A DNA stretch of 37,961 bases from SIG469 sp964384255. Lineage in GTDB: Bacteria > Bacillota > Clostridia > Oscillospirales > Oscillospiraceae. The DNA lies in contig CAYLKH010000015.1 of the NCBI GenBank assembly GCA_964384255.1, positions 1 through 37,961 of the forward strand. The letters are read 5' to 3'. Both the position numbers and the translations under genes were made by a program. Of the stretch, positions 22,301 through 31,196 are shown piece by piece. Within the stretch, counting starts at the first letter, position 1, and each line of letters starts with the position of its first letter. The notes beneath the pieces were generated by a model. The model ran no database searches and had not been told where the DNA came from. It saw only the letters and a program-made list of their open reading frames with translations.

Positions 22301-25261
22301 GGCATTGGATGTTACGTTCCTTACGTGCGTCCTTGGATTAGACAGCATGGCGAAATATCTCCATGCGTTCCACGTATCCGCAAAAGTGTTCGGGACCTGC
22401 TTCGCCACCTGCTTATACACAGCTTCCAGCGCATCACCCCTGGCATCCTCACTGTCGGCCTTCAGGAAGTTGTCGTAAAGCTCCTGATCGACCTTGATTT
22501 CAACATTCTTCTTCCCTTTATACTTCTCGTTGATCTCCATTTCCAGCTTGGCAATGCTTTTCTGCACTCCGTAAAGCTGCATTTCCGGCGAGAGACTTTT
22601 CAACATAGCCATCGCCTGAGTTACCTGCGCACCAGTCGTACCCATAGAAGCAATGTCTATCATTATATCAACAGCCGTTTTGGTGTTTCCGCTGTTTATT
22701 GCGTTGTTGTAAAGCTCTGCACCCAGCGCAACATTGTTCTTCGATATTTTCCCGCTTCTGACTTCCGCTGTCCAGTCTGCCAGCGCACTGTCCCAGCCCT
22801 TGAACTCAATAACACTTCTTGCGTTGGCCGCCGCCGCTTCGTCAGTTACCACCATGTGCGAAAATCCGCCGTCGACCACCGCCTGCTCCAATGCAGGTAT
22901 AGCACTGTCCGGTGTCATTTCCGCTTCCATAATCGTTCGAGCTGCTTGAGAAACCTTCGTGTCATCGGTCATCTGCTTCGGCACATCAACGACCCTGACC
23001 GGGTCAGCACCGGGTTCAATAGCTCCGTACCTGTTAAGTGCGTTGGTATACGGGTCAAACCCTGCCTTAGCTGCCCCAACATCCTTAATATCCGTTTCTA
23101 ATACGTCCATTGCGTTGACAGCTTCCTGTTTTTGTGATATGCTGTTTACGGCAGCAACATCTGTGGCAGCGTGAGGCGTTTTGGACGTATCTTCCGGGGC
23201 TTTGGCATTAGGAGCGCGCGAGACAGTGTTGCTGTCTTTTGTCATATACATAGATACGACCCACAGCTTTTTCCATTTGCTGTCTGGCACTGCTTCGACG
23301 ACACTGTATGTGCCGTCTATTTTTTTTGTAAACTTTATCTTGGGCGCACGGCTGTTGTTTCGGTCACTGTACTCCTCGCTGTAATCCAAAGTGCCATCGG
23401 GATTCTTCACAAAATCAATTGAATCAAAGTTTTCCAGTACATAACCAACTCTGGCAATATCTTCGGTGTTCGCCATCGACGAATCTGCCACGCCGTTTTC
23501 TCCGTGTCTGCGCCATATGTGCTGTGCAAAGTTTTGCGAACTTAACGTGTTGGTATAATCGCTAACATCTAATCCTATTAGTTCCTGGATTGCTTTTGCC
23601 TGCTTAGTGTTCACGTTAGAAATTTTCTGACGTTCATTTTTTTGCTGAGGGTTTGCGATGTGCCTTTCTACAAATTCCAACACGTCAGGATCAACAGCCT
23701 GCTTATATTCTCGAATAGTTTCTATCTCCTGCGTTGTGTGGCCACTTTCATCAAAGTCGACTGCGCTTTCTGCAACTTCACCCGCACTTTGTTGCGCGTT
23801 ATTCTCCGCAGCGTTACCCTTAGCCGCCATTTCCTGTATATCCACTTCCAGAACGTCCGTCTTAGTCTCCGGCGCTAACAGTGAATCCGTCCTAACTTTC
23901 TCCGACGCAAGCAATGACCCTTTCTCCGCATTAGCCGTCATATTTGCCGCCGTCTGAACTTCACTTGCTGCCTGCGTAGTCGCTGTCCGAGCATCCGTCG
24001 CAGTGTTGGCATTGGTTGCAGTTTTTACAACACTTCCCGGCAGCCCCATTATGCCGCCCATAATCGCACCAACTGCTGCATCATAGGCTACCTCGCCCAC
24101 ATCCAGCGTTGCGTCCTGATTATAAGTCGCCTGTTGTAGCAGCGGGTCTATGACCCCGGAAACAACTTCTTCCAACCCTTCACCAGCAGCTGAGGCCAGC
24201 AGCTTCAGCCCTGTCTGACCATACTTGTTACCCACCGAGCTAATAAGCTTCTCCACCACATCGTCAACCGCACCGACACCATAGATTTTTTTAAGCGGGG
24301 CAGCAATGCTGCTCATCTTCTCTGTCAGAACTTCGACAGCGGCCTTACCTGCACCATACACCACCTGATCGTACACGCTGCCGCCTTCCGCTCTTGCCTT
24401 TTGGGCGCTTTGTCCATAAGACCTTACCGCCATAGGCAAAAGGGAACTTCCCCCAGTAGCCGCCGCAAAGGCAGCATCCCCGGCCATATTAAGAGCGTTT
24501 ATCCCAAGGTCTACCCCAATTTGACCGGCAAGCCCCAGACCTTCCCTGGCGTTTTCCGAATATTCCCCGGATTCCTGGCCAATATCCATTGCCTTGTCCT
24601 GGACTTTTTCCTGTAGCTCCTTGACCTTTTCGTACTGCTCCGCAATTCGACCGCTGTCATCGCCCAATGATTCTCTGGCCTTGGTAACAGCAGCGCTCAA
24701 TCCCAGCAGCTGACCATATATTTCACCGGCAGCAGCCGAAGCACCGGCACCGGCAGATTTGACGATGTTGGCAAGCCTTCCGTCCTTTTCCTCAGTCTCC
24801 ACTTCGGCGGTTTTTTCAGTTTCTTCCTCAGTTTCGTCTTCCGTCAGGTCAGTTTTCGCGTTCTGTTTCGTCTTTTCGGTGCTGTCAGCCGCCAATGCTT
24901 CTTTCAGCGCTTTAGTCTTTGTGACTACAGAGCCTGTCCCGGTGTTCCCGGTATTTCTTACGGCACTCAGAACAATGTCACTGGCCTTGACCCGTGAAGC
25001 AGCACTTTTTGCTTCGCTTGCCACATCCTGCTCCAACGGGTCAAAGGCTGTGCTTTTTTGCTTTTCTTCCGTCTGCTGTTGCACAGCCTTCAATTCTTCC
25101 CGGCTGTTAGATTGGGTGGTCTTTTCTTCCTGTTGCTGGTCATTCAGTCCACATTTGGCTAAATGTTCTTCCCATTTGTTGGCATATTGGGTAGTAGTTT
25201 CTTCCTGCGATGACTGATCGCTCAGTCCACATTTGGCTAAATGTTCTTCCCATTTGTTCAT
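19337..25261 (-). CDS. 1974-aa phage polyvalent virion protein with PBECR-like nuclease domain
   Basis: This giant protein is probably carried inside the phage head and injected with DNA. It opens with two copies of NKWEEHLAKCGL (residues 2-13 and 28-39) and an acidic, Gln/Glu/Lys-rich stretch. An Ala/Gly-rich helical part follows (about 190-440). Residues about 520-700 look like a PBECR (barnase/EndoU/RelE-fold) RNase domain, with HIWRRHG near 580-586 and KKLWVVSMYMTKD near 660-673. Later stretches such as RYFAMLSNPRTHVRN and LPFKRTPANILVRSVEYSP recur in large clostridial phage proteins. The start at 25261 has AGGGAG 9 nt upstream; an earlier ATG at 25315 lacks one. Exact roles of the C-terminal 1000 residues, which are mostly helical and acidic, are unknown. 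Confidence 0.75.
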   Translation of the reverse strand: MNKWEEHLAKCGLSDQSSQEETTTQYANKWEEHLAKCGLNDQQQEEKTTQSNSREELKAVQQQTEEKQKSTAFDPLEQDVASEAKSAASRVKASDIVLSAVRNTGNTGTGSVVTKTKALKEALAADSTEKTKQNAKTDLTEDETEEETEKTAEVETEEKDGRLANIVKSAGAGASAAAGEIYGQLLGLSAAVTKARESLGDDSGRIAEQYEKVKELQEKVQDKAMDIGQESGEYSENAREGLGLAGQIGVDLGINALNMAGDAAFAAATGGSSLLPMAVRSYGQSAQKARAEGGSVYDQVVYGAGKAAVEVLTEKMSSIAAPLKKIYGVGAVDDVVEKLISSVGNKYGQTGLKLLASAAGEGLEEVVSGVIDPLLQQATYNQDATLDVGEVAYDAAVGAIMGGIMGLPGSVVKTATNANTATDARTATTQAASEVQTAANMTANAEKGSLLASEKVRTDSLLAPETKTDVLEVDIQEMAAKGNAAENNAQQSAGEVAESAVDFDESGHTTQEIETIREYKQAVDPDVLEFVERHIANPQQKNERQKISNVNTKQAKAIQELIGLDVSDYTNTLSSQNFAQHIWRRHGENGVADSSMANTEDIARVGYVLENFDSIDFVKNPDGTLDYSEEYSDRNNSRAPKIKFTKKIDGTYSVVEAVPDSKWKKLWVVSMYMTKDSNTVSRAPNAKAPEDTSKTPHAATDVAAVNSISQKQEAVNAMDVLETDIKDVGAAKAGFDPYTNALNRYGAIEPGADPVRVVDVPKQMTDDTKVSQAARTIMEAEMTPDSAIPALEQAVVDGGFSHMVVTDEAAAANARSVIEFKGWDSALADWTAEVRSGKISKNNVALGAELYNNAINSGNTKTAVDIMIDIASMGTTGAQVTQAMAMLKSLSPEMQLYGVQKSIAKLEMEINEKYKGKKNVEIKVDQELYDNFLKADSEDARGDALEAVYKQVAKQVPNTFADTWNAWRYFAMLSNPRTHVRNVTSNAAFTAVRGVADDISTAAQYALPKESREQSFLNPLLSQDLALKEAAKADVANVEDALSGGGKYNDIRDNIDKYRNKFGDNVVGRKLNAAAEFNSNALDVEDTWFSKPAYVKYLSRYLKAKGITAEQFQSMTDVEKSEARGYAVEKALEAVFRDKNPVSELVNKTGKNYDGNSLAGKAANAMVEGILPFKRTPANILVRSVEYSPLGFVKAVHDGIQSAGGNDVSVAAVIDSVAKAATGSGLMLLGSKLYDMGVLTSTEDDLEKLQGHQNYAIEIDGHSYTITNFAPSVATMLTGAEMARMLEDGELKGGDIINLISTISDPVAETTMLSSLRDALSNDPYSDENEIIQFAAKAGLSYLGQGYPQALSTVANIMDGTRRTAYSTKSGVAKEADIWLQGLKNKTPILRESSTPYVDRWGRTEENESIVARTVENTISPGFYSKIQSSAMEDEIRRVMDATGSDVMPKYAPKKDTYDKQSRILTAEENARYQTTMGQSTYDLYTQITEMDGYKALSDENKLTVLQKARSYSEKLARQELWGEGFKDDELDELTESGLDPALALLAGVVTSKTNMPGEKDENGETITLSRTAQVAEYVDGLDLSDGEKAVMLAYLGQDNTQRAVDAVDAGMSFGEYRSVLDATAGGGGNYEIFNAVAETNADSDGKFEYCIAHVSSSRETLQQAQKAGFDFDQWAQWQNALKTELDGSGKTDEQREYISSCDWKDEQKVFAATKAGLMTKSMETLMNLGADFDQATAAKEESDIAATLIELGHDVGTACVIASGLTDVGGKAAQRQAVYDVVEENGYDRDVLEDAIVAVNRQDSAAKIEGGDSAFSVLDNEIADALMSLQRESDDFELTRLLPAVGDMASVDGVTYTYDERDVEDWKTGYRAVYDLVDGSAFNDAEVADKIDSWAAETAKFFALWDEQGAAREDVPSCYLKLYVAMNSGFTAEEYTKAYIIKGQAGTKANTLEAWWQAGYNESQISALWSILG
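25144..25258 (-). repeat. Perfect 37-bp direct repeat in the 5' end of the giant gene
   Basis: Bases 25144-25180 and 25222-25258 are identical over 37 bp and encode NKWEEHLAKCGL in frame both times, followed by N/S-DQ. The spacer between them is Gln/Thr-rich. Confidence 0.85.
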
Positions 25262-25285
25262 CTTATATCTCCCTATTTTCTCAGG

Positions 25286-25324
25286 CAGGGTTCCGTGGAC
25301 AACGAAAGCGTCCACAGAACCCTG
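25286..25324 (-). other. Hairpin between the two giant virion genes
   Basis: CAGGGTTC/GAACCCTG and GTGGAC/GTCCAC form a 14-bp stem with one bulged pair. No T-run follows on the minus strand, so it is more likely an RNA-processing or translation element than a terminator. Confidence 0.45.
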
Positions 25325-25334
25325 TAGTTATCGT

Positions 25335-28300
25335 CTATGCAAGTGCTATCCCCAGCCTTGATACAATATCGTACTTTTGGTCAGCGGTCAGTCGTTGATT
25401 TCTTTTTAACGCCGCAGATATTTTGTCCGTGGCCGTTCCAATATTCACCAAATTGTTGACCGCTCTATATGCCGCCTTATATGCCCCGGAGCTTCTGTCA
25501 ACGGTGCTGGTGTTTGCGCTCTGGTCATTGTCAGTGGCCAGAACTCCCGGCAGAACTATACTCGACGTACCGGCGCTGTAATATCCATTATTAGACAAGC
25601 TGCTGGAACTGCCCGTGCTTTTGCTGGACGACGAACTGTTCAGACTGCTTAAATATTTCTGCTCTGCCAACGTCTGCTCCCGTTCTGCCAGCGCCTGCTG
25701 CCATGCAGATTCCTGAGCTTCATAGGCCGCCTGTTGGCTCTGGTATTCCTGTTCAGCTGCCAGCGCTGCATACTTGTATTGCAGCTCTGCCGCACTTTGC
25801 GAAGCGCTGGTCTGAGCGTTGGAGTAATCCATTGCCAGACTTGCCATACTCAGCATATTGCTGAATGCCTGCTGCTCCTGAGCCGCCAATGCTTCCTCTG
25901 CTCTGACTGCTTCATTGTAAAGTGCCTGGGCAAGTTCAGCGTTGTTGTCGGCCTGAGCCTGGATAATAGCAGCGTTATACTGGTTCGCCAGTGTGACCTT
26001 CTGTATTTCCAGCTCCTGCAAAGCCGCCGCCTGAGCGTTGGCGTTATCGCTTATGGCCTGCTGATATGCCGCGCTTTGGGTAAGCGCCGCCTGACCTGTT
26101 GCGCCGCTGTTCAGCCCCATAGCCGAAGCGTATTCCTGCCATGCACGGCGCTGTGTTTCGTTAGTTCCGGCTATCTCGTTTCTTGCTGCATAATACTGGT
26201 CGTCAATATTCTGCTTTGCCAGCTCCAGATTTGCCGTGTCCGTCTGATAAGACGACGCAAGATTTGTCAGCTCGCTGAGCAGCAGGTTGTTATAAGCATC
26301 TGCCAGATAACTGCTGTAATCCGAACTGCCACCGGAGCTGCTGTAACTGCCCGAACTGCCATAACTGCCGTTTGAGCTGCCACCCAAAAGCGAACTCAAA
26401 ACCGAACCGCCGTTGCTGGTTCCGTTTCCCCCTGTGAGGGAACTTAAACCAGAGCCGGTGCTTCCTGTTGTGCCATATCCGCTGCTCAATGCCCCGCTTT
26501 GGGACAAAATATTATATAGCTCCGAAAGGTCAGCGTCTCCCGACAGCGCATCAGAATTGTAAATGCTGTAATAGTCGTTCAGCGCCGAATACAGGTCAGA
26601 GGTCGTCATGCCGCTGGTGTCCATATCCGGCTGCGTCTGTCTTGTTGTCGTTTGACCGTCGGATTTATATTTGGCGTTTGTCGCCGCCTCTTTTATCTCC
26701 GACGCTGTGGGAGCCACGTATGCAACAGGCTCTGAATAGTAGTCACCCATCAGGCTTTTGTAAAGGTCAGAAGCATAAACGCTTCCAAGCCCCGTCAGTT
26801 GTGGGTAATAGGATTCGTTAGGGTCCTGCTCCGCAAGGCTCGTTCCCAGCAGCTGATAATATGCGTCTCTAACCTCGCCCTTCTGGTCTTTGGTGTCCTG
26901 ATCCAGATACCGTCCGCTGCTGTACAGGGTGTACGGCGCGGTTCCGCTGACGTTTTGCGCTTTGCGGTCAATATAATATCCATACTTGTCCAAAAACGCC
27001 TGCCAGTCGCTGTCATCTTCGATACCATAACTGGTCCCGAGAAGCTTGTTTATCGCCGCCGTTTTCGTCTCCGGCATAGCTGACCTGACTGATCCATCGT
27101 CGTAAATGGCATCGCCGGTGTAGGTCAGCAAAACATTAGCCAGATCCTTCATTTCGGTGTATCGCTCTGTGTCGCCCATAAGCCTTGACTTGTACATCTC
27201 GTCCATGGCATAGTCATAAGCGCTTTTCCACAGCGTTTCGCCGCCGTTATAGGTTGAAAACGGAGTTGACCCGGTGCTTTGCTGTACAAGTCCCAGGTCG
27301 TGATACCATCCCTGCTGTTCTCCCAGCAGGGCTTCAGCCAGCTGTGCAAAATATCCGGTTTGAGCGCCTGCCGCAGTGGACGGGCTGCCCAAATCTATGC
27401 TGTCACCTCCGGAAGACAGATACCGTATTCTGTTGGTCATAGCCAGCGCCGCCGCATTCAGGTCATTATAAAGTCTTTCGTTGCCCACCTGTGCAGCACT
27501 CATCAGCCCTTCCGACTTATACCCTTCCACCAGCTGATTCAGTATGTCGTCGCCGGTTTCCCTTATGATCTGAGCGTAGACGCTTTTTGCTATCTTGCTG
27601 ATATCTTCCGATGAATACCCGGCTTTCCGCAAATAAATCTCCGCTAAAGGTATTCCAAAATACGCATCCAGTAATCCACCACCCGTTGCAGAGGATACCA
27701 CATTGCCGTCTGCATCATAGACGTTAACAGCTCCGTTGCCGACCCCTACCGTGTAACCCTTATCTGCGTAATAGTTCTGCCTTTCCTGTATGATTCTGTT
27801 CAGTTCGGCATCTGTCAGGTCATAGCCATAGCTGCCCCAGTCCAGCATACTGTACATATTCTGAACATCCCATGCGTCGTTTAACTTGCTGCCTAACACA
27901 GTATCATACGGCCAGTCATAGTCATAGGTAGTTCTGGTATCGTCGGTTTTTTCCGAAACGTAGCTGCCGTCAGCGTTGACCTCTTTTATAACGTATATGC
28001 CCCCACCGGTGACTACCTTGTCGCCCACCATCAGGCCAGCCGGAGCCTTGCCGTCAGCTCCCACCTTATAAACGCCGTTGCTGTTCATGCCGGTTTTGTA
28101 AAGGCCGTTGTTGTCCGTGTTGACGTTATACGGTGCATAAGTGCTACCGCCCATCTGGCCGGAGCTTCCGCTAAGAGTACTGTACGTGCCTGCGTAATTT
28201 CTTGTGGTCTGATTGGCGTTAGTAAGGCTTGACTGGTATGTACCGTCAGCATTAACCCCCACTATGGTATACGTGCCGCCACCGGTGACCACCTGATCGC

Positions 28301-28694
28301 CCACCGACAACCCCGTAGGTGCCTTACCGTCAGCGCCTACCTGATATATCCCGTTGGTCTGCTCTTTGACAGTGCTGGTAGTCCCAACGTTTGAGCTGTA
28401 TTTTTTGCTGCTTGAACTGCTGGAACCGCTGCTTGAACTGCTCGTTGTTCCAGAACTGCTTGCGCTGGATATGGTGTTATCGCTGGAAGCCGCCGGGCTT
28501 ACCGTGTTATATGTTCCTGAATAGTTCCTTGTAGTCTGGTTGGCGTTAGTCAGGCTTGATGTGTATGTGCCATCGGCATTAACGCCGGTAATAGTATAAG
28601 TACCCCCGCCAGTGACCACCTGGTCACCAGCCGAAAGCCCGGTCGGGGCTTTGCCATCGGTGTTTACCTGATAAATTCCGTTTGTAGTTGCCAT
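25335..28694 (-). CDS. 1119-aa virion protein with three N-terminal repeats and C-terminal coiled coil
   Basis: The protein has no family I can name. Three copies of a roughly 62-residue module (5-66, 114-175, 206-267) share NGIYQV.ADGKAPTGL, GDQVVTGGGTYTI and NADGTY; a Ser-rich linker divides the first two. The middle (about 270-700) is mixed and Tyr/Asp-rich. A Gly/Ser linker near 740-790 leads to a long Ala/Gln/Glu-rich coiled coil (about 800-1040). Position between the tail protein and the polyvalent protein suggests an internal head or ejection protein; a tail-fibre role is the alternative. An AGGAG site lies 9 nt before the ATG. There is no signal peptide. Confidence 0.65.
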   Translation of the reverse strand: MATTNGIYQVNTDGKAPTGLSAGDQVVTGGGTYTITGVNADGTYTSSLTNANQTTRNYSGTYNTVSPAASSDNTISSASSSGTTSSSSSGSSSSSSKKYSSNVGTTSTVKEQTNGIYQVGADGKAPTGLSVGDQVVTGGGTYTIVGVNADGTYQSSLTNANQTTRNYAGTYSTLSGSSGQMGGSTYAPYNVNTDNNGLYKTGMNSNGVYKVGADGKAPAGLMVGDKVVTGGGIYVIKEVNADGSYVSEKTDDTRTTYDYDWPYDTVLGSKLNDAWDVQNMYSMLDWGSYGYDLTDAELNRIIQERQNYYADKGYTVGVGNGAVNVYDADGNVVSSATGGGLLDAYFGIPLAEIYLRKAGYSSEDISKIAKSVYAQIIRETGDDILNQLVEGYKSEGLMSAAQVGNERLYNDLNAAALAMTNRIRYLSSGGDSIDLGSPSTAAGAQTGYFAQLAEALLGEQQGWYHDLGLVQQSTGSTPFSTYNGGETLWKSAYDYAMDEMYKSRLMGDTERYTEMKDLANVLLTYTGDAIYDDGSVRSAMPETKTAAINKLLGTSYGIEDDSDWQAFLDKYGYYIDRKAQNVSGTAPYTLYSSGRYLDQDTKDQKGEVRDAYYQLLGTSLAEQDPNESYYPQLTGLGSVYASDLYKSLMGDYYSEPVAYVAPTASEIKEAATNAKYKSDGQTTTRQTQPDMDTSGMTTSDLYSALNDYYSIYNSDALSGDADLSELYNILSQSGALSSGYGTTGSTGSGLSSLTGGNGTSNGGSVLSSLLGGSSNGSYGSSGSYSSSGGSSDYSSYLADAYNNLLLSELTNLASSYQTDTANLELAKQNIDDQYYAARNEIAGTNETQRRAWQEYASAMGLNSGATGQAALTQSAAYQQAISDNANAQAAALQELEIQKVTLANQYNAAIIQAQADNNAELAQALYNEAVRAEEALAAQEQQAFSNMLSMASLAMDYSNAQTSASQSAAELQYKYAALAAEQEYQSQQAAYEAQESAWQQALAEREQTLAEQKYLSSLNSSSSSKSTGSSSSLSNNGYYSAGTSSIVLPGVLATDNDQSANTSTVDRSSGAYKAAYRAVNNLVNIGTATDKISAALKRNQRLTADQKYDIVSRLGIALA
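27894..28682 (-). repeat. Three coding repeats of about 186 bp
   Basis: Units at 28497-28682, 28170-28355 and 27894-28079. The first two are closest to each other; the third is more diverged (NGVYKV, EKTDDTRTTYDYD). Confidence 0.8.
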
Positions 28695-28706
28695 TTTGCA
28701 TTTCTC

Positions 28707-30764
28707 CTATTTAACAAATCCCGCATACCGTACCTGGATATCCGCGCCAAGCACAGTCGCCGCAGAACTGGCCGAATCTGCGAAGAACAGCAGCTTATAG
28801 TGCGAAAACTTTTTCACCTTCAGCTTGACCCTTCGTACCTGTGGCTGCCGGTTGACATTAAAGCTGAAATGCTCAAAATTCACGTGTTCAAAATTGGCAA
28901 GGCTTGCTGCAACAACCTTGTCGGCATAATCTAACTTTCTGTTGCTCATAACGCTGACTTTCAGCCTTGCCCCGTTTTCCGGTTTCAGCGAGACCCAGAT
29001 ATACGACGAATACTTTCTTCGCCAGTCCATGTCAAAATCCAAAGAACCGCTTTCCCAGTAACTTTCAATAACCTCGCCGTAATCGTTGCGAAGGCCGCTG
29101 CCTAAGATAGCTATGCCGTCTTTGGTTCCCAGCAGCAGTCCGTCATCTGCCTTGACTGCGCAGGTGGCGTAAATATTGGTATACAGATACCATGCGTCCA
29201 CCTCATAGTTGTGTATCAGTGCCTTCCCGTCACCGAAAACGTAATATTCCCGCTCCTGTTCATCGTCAAAAACGAACAATCCCTCGTCCTTTGTCAGGCT
29301 TTCCATAGTCTGCTCCACTCTGGCCGACACTCTTTTTGTTATTCGTTCGTCTCTGACGGTGGTGGAACTCATTGCCCAGTCATATATAGCCTTCCCGTTA
29401 ATGGTCCTTGCATAGTTGCTTACCAATACCGCACAGCCCGCCGCCGTGCATCCAAAATCTCTGGAAATTGGAGCCATATAAAACCCTGCAATGTTTTCGT
29501 TGTCCACCGTAACGGTGGTATACTCAGCCACATAGGCGCAGTCCGGCTTGAAAATAAGCAGCCTGTCAAAATGTCTTACCATAGCCGTTATAGGCGTGTC
29601 CGTTGCGTCCACCTTCATCACGTTCAAGTCCGGGAAATACTCTGCCGAAGGCTGCCCGTTGTCGTCCAGTCCGCTGTAAACCGCCTGATTGCTGCCATCT
29701 CCATACAGAAAAACCCTGTTGTCGCTGTAGCCGTTGAATATCTCCGCATATTTCATCAGCGCCACAGCGTCTCTGTCGCCCTCGCCCTTGCGCCAGTAGA
29801 TCTCGACATTATCCGTTCCCAGAGCCGGGTATGTTCCGCTGTACTTTCCTTCCAGCTGAGTTTCCAGATTCACCGTTCCCACGGCCATTCCGTCTTCAAC
29901 TTCTTCGTCGTTCAGATACAGCGTTTCCATTGCAAAATCGAAGGTCAAAACGTCGCCTTCTTCGACTTCCGGCATGGAAAATATCCAATATTGCCCCTGC
30001 ATATCTGCCGCGTAGTAATCCCCGGCTTCGTCACCGGTGCAGGTATACTCCATCTTGCTTAAAAACGTGACCGTTCCGGACTCTGTGTCCGTTAGATAGT
30101 CTTCCGGGTCCAGAATTTCGCCGTCGATGTAAACTTCTTCTATCTCGTCTACCTCAGTTTCCACCAGTTGATAGACCACAGACTTCCCATCGCCCGAAAA
30201 TCTCATGCGCCGCAGGCCGTTTAGCTTGTTCACTCCTTCCTGCACTACACCTCCGCCGCTGGGCGGTGCAGCGTTGGCGACTAATGGCCGGTAGCCTTCC
30301 ACCTCCTGAGCCGGGTTTTCCCCGTCCCAGCTCATATATTGGGTTCCGTTGAGTATATAAAGCTTGTCCACAAACTGGAAAAACGTCGTATCCCCGTCGT
30401 CCAGTTCACCGACTTCTTCAATTTCCCAGCTGTTGACAACATCCCCTGACTTATAGGCTATGCTGGCATTATCTGCCCGGTCCTTTGCCCATGCCTTATA
30501 CAGTTTGCCGCCGCAGGAGTAGATAAGATGTTCCTCGCCGCCCAGCCAGCCGCGCCACATTCCCCTGATTGGGCTGTCTGTAGCTATAGCTAACGCCTGT
30601 CCTTCCCGGCGCTGCAAGTTCGCTTCATTGGTTATCTTGAAGTTTCGCATAACTGCTGCTTCTCCGACTCTCAAGCCGGTGTCTCCGTCCGGCGCTTCAT
30701 TAAGACCCAGGAAATTGCCCAGCTTCAATACCGAAGCTTCCGACCTGATATTTACTCTTGCCAT
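28707..30764 (-). CDS. 685-aa tail/propeller-like structural protein
   Basis: The first 60 residues (EAPDGDTGLRVGEAAVMRNFKI then RREGQ) resemble tail tubular or packaged-DNA stabilisation proteins of short-tailed phages, which begin by lining up on the connector. The rest has repeated beta-strand and Trp/Tyr patterns (MWRGWLGGEEHLIYSCGGKLYKAW, DRLLIFKPDCAYV, YYVFGDGKALIHNYEVDAWYLY) that suggest a beta-propeller. Its ATG directly follows the TAA of the connector gene, so the pair is tightly coupled. It probably forms the tail nozzle. The family assignment is by pattern only. Confidence 0.6.
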   Translation of the reverse strand: MARVNIRSEASVLKLGNFLGLNEAPDGDTGLRVGEAAVMRNFKITNEANLQRREGQALAIATDSPIRGMWRGWLGGEEHLIYSCGGKLYKAWAKDRADNASIAYKSGDVVNSWEIEEVGELDDGDTTFFQFVDKLYILNGTQYMSWDGENPAQEVEGYRPLVANAAPPSGGGVVQEGVNKLNGLRRMRFSGDGKSVVYQLVETEVDEIEEVYIDGEILDPEDYLTDTESGTVTFLSKMEYTCTGDEAGDYYAADMQGQYWIFSMPEVEEGDVLTFDFAMETLYLNDEEVEDGMAVGTVNLETQLEGKYSGTYPALGTDNVEIYWRKGEGDRDAVALMKYAEIFNGYSDNRVFLYGDGSNQAVYSGLDDNGQPSAEYFPDLNVMKVDATDTPITAMVRHFDRLLIFKPDCAYVAEYTTVTVDNENIAGFYMAPISRDFGCTAAGCAVLVSNYARTINGKAIYDWAMSSTTVRDERITKRVSARVEQTMESLTKDEGLFVFDDEQEREYYVFGDGKALIHNYEVDAWYLYTNIYATCAVKADDGLLLGTKDGIAILGSGLRNDYGEVIESYWESGSLDFDMDWRRKYSSYIWVSLKPENGARLKVSVMSNRKLDYADKVVAASLANFEHVNFEHFSFNVNRQPQVRRVKLKVKKFSHYKLLFFADSASSAATVLGADIQVRYAGFVK

Positions 30765-31181
30765 TTACAGTCCCCCATACGCCAGAGGAATACTTTCCCA
30801 TTTTGACGGGATACCACTTTTCAACTGCGCCAGCAGTTCCAGATACCTTTGTGAAAAGTAATCTGCCAGCGTGTCATTTTCCCCCAGCATCAGCAGCGCC
30901 GCCAGCCCATAAGGCATAGCCCCCTGAGCAACACCGTCGTCAATGTCTATTACCTGGTCAAAATCCGTTATTTCTGCCACAATAGGTCTTCGCCCTTCTT
31001 CGGTAAACCCCCACGTGTCCGACGCAAGAAAACATTCGTGTCTTATAGTGTTCAGTATGGGCAGCGACCTGTTGTAATACTCTTTGGTGTCCGAATGCAG
31101 TGCAATACCTGCCCCTTCGCTCAACTCGTCCATAAGAGACATTGCCTTGTCAAATATCCATTGCGCTGTAGTAGTAGTCAT
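30765..31181 (-). CDS. Head-tail connector-like protein
   Basis: A 138-residue, mostly helical, acidic protein between portal and tail protein. This size and place match the adaptor that binds the portal ring in short-tailed phages (P22 gp4 or T7 gp11 position). The segment YYNRSLPILNTIRHECF near residue 37 and DIDDGVAQGAMPYGLAALL near 81 suit helical packing. AAGGAG lies 7 nt before the ATG at 31181; an in-frame GTG at 31187 is too close to that site. Confidence 0.6.
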   Translation of the reverse strand: MTTTTAQWIFDKAMSLMDELSEGAGIALHSDTKEYYNRSLPILNTIRHECFLASDTWGFTEEGRRPIVAEITDFDQVIDIDDGVAQGAMPYGLAALLMLGENDTLADYFSQRYLELLAQLKSGIPSKWESIPLAYGGL

Positions 31182-31196
31182 GTCCACTCTCCTTGT

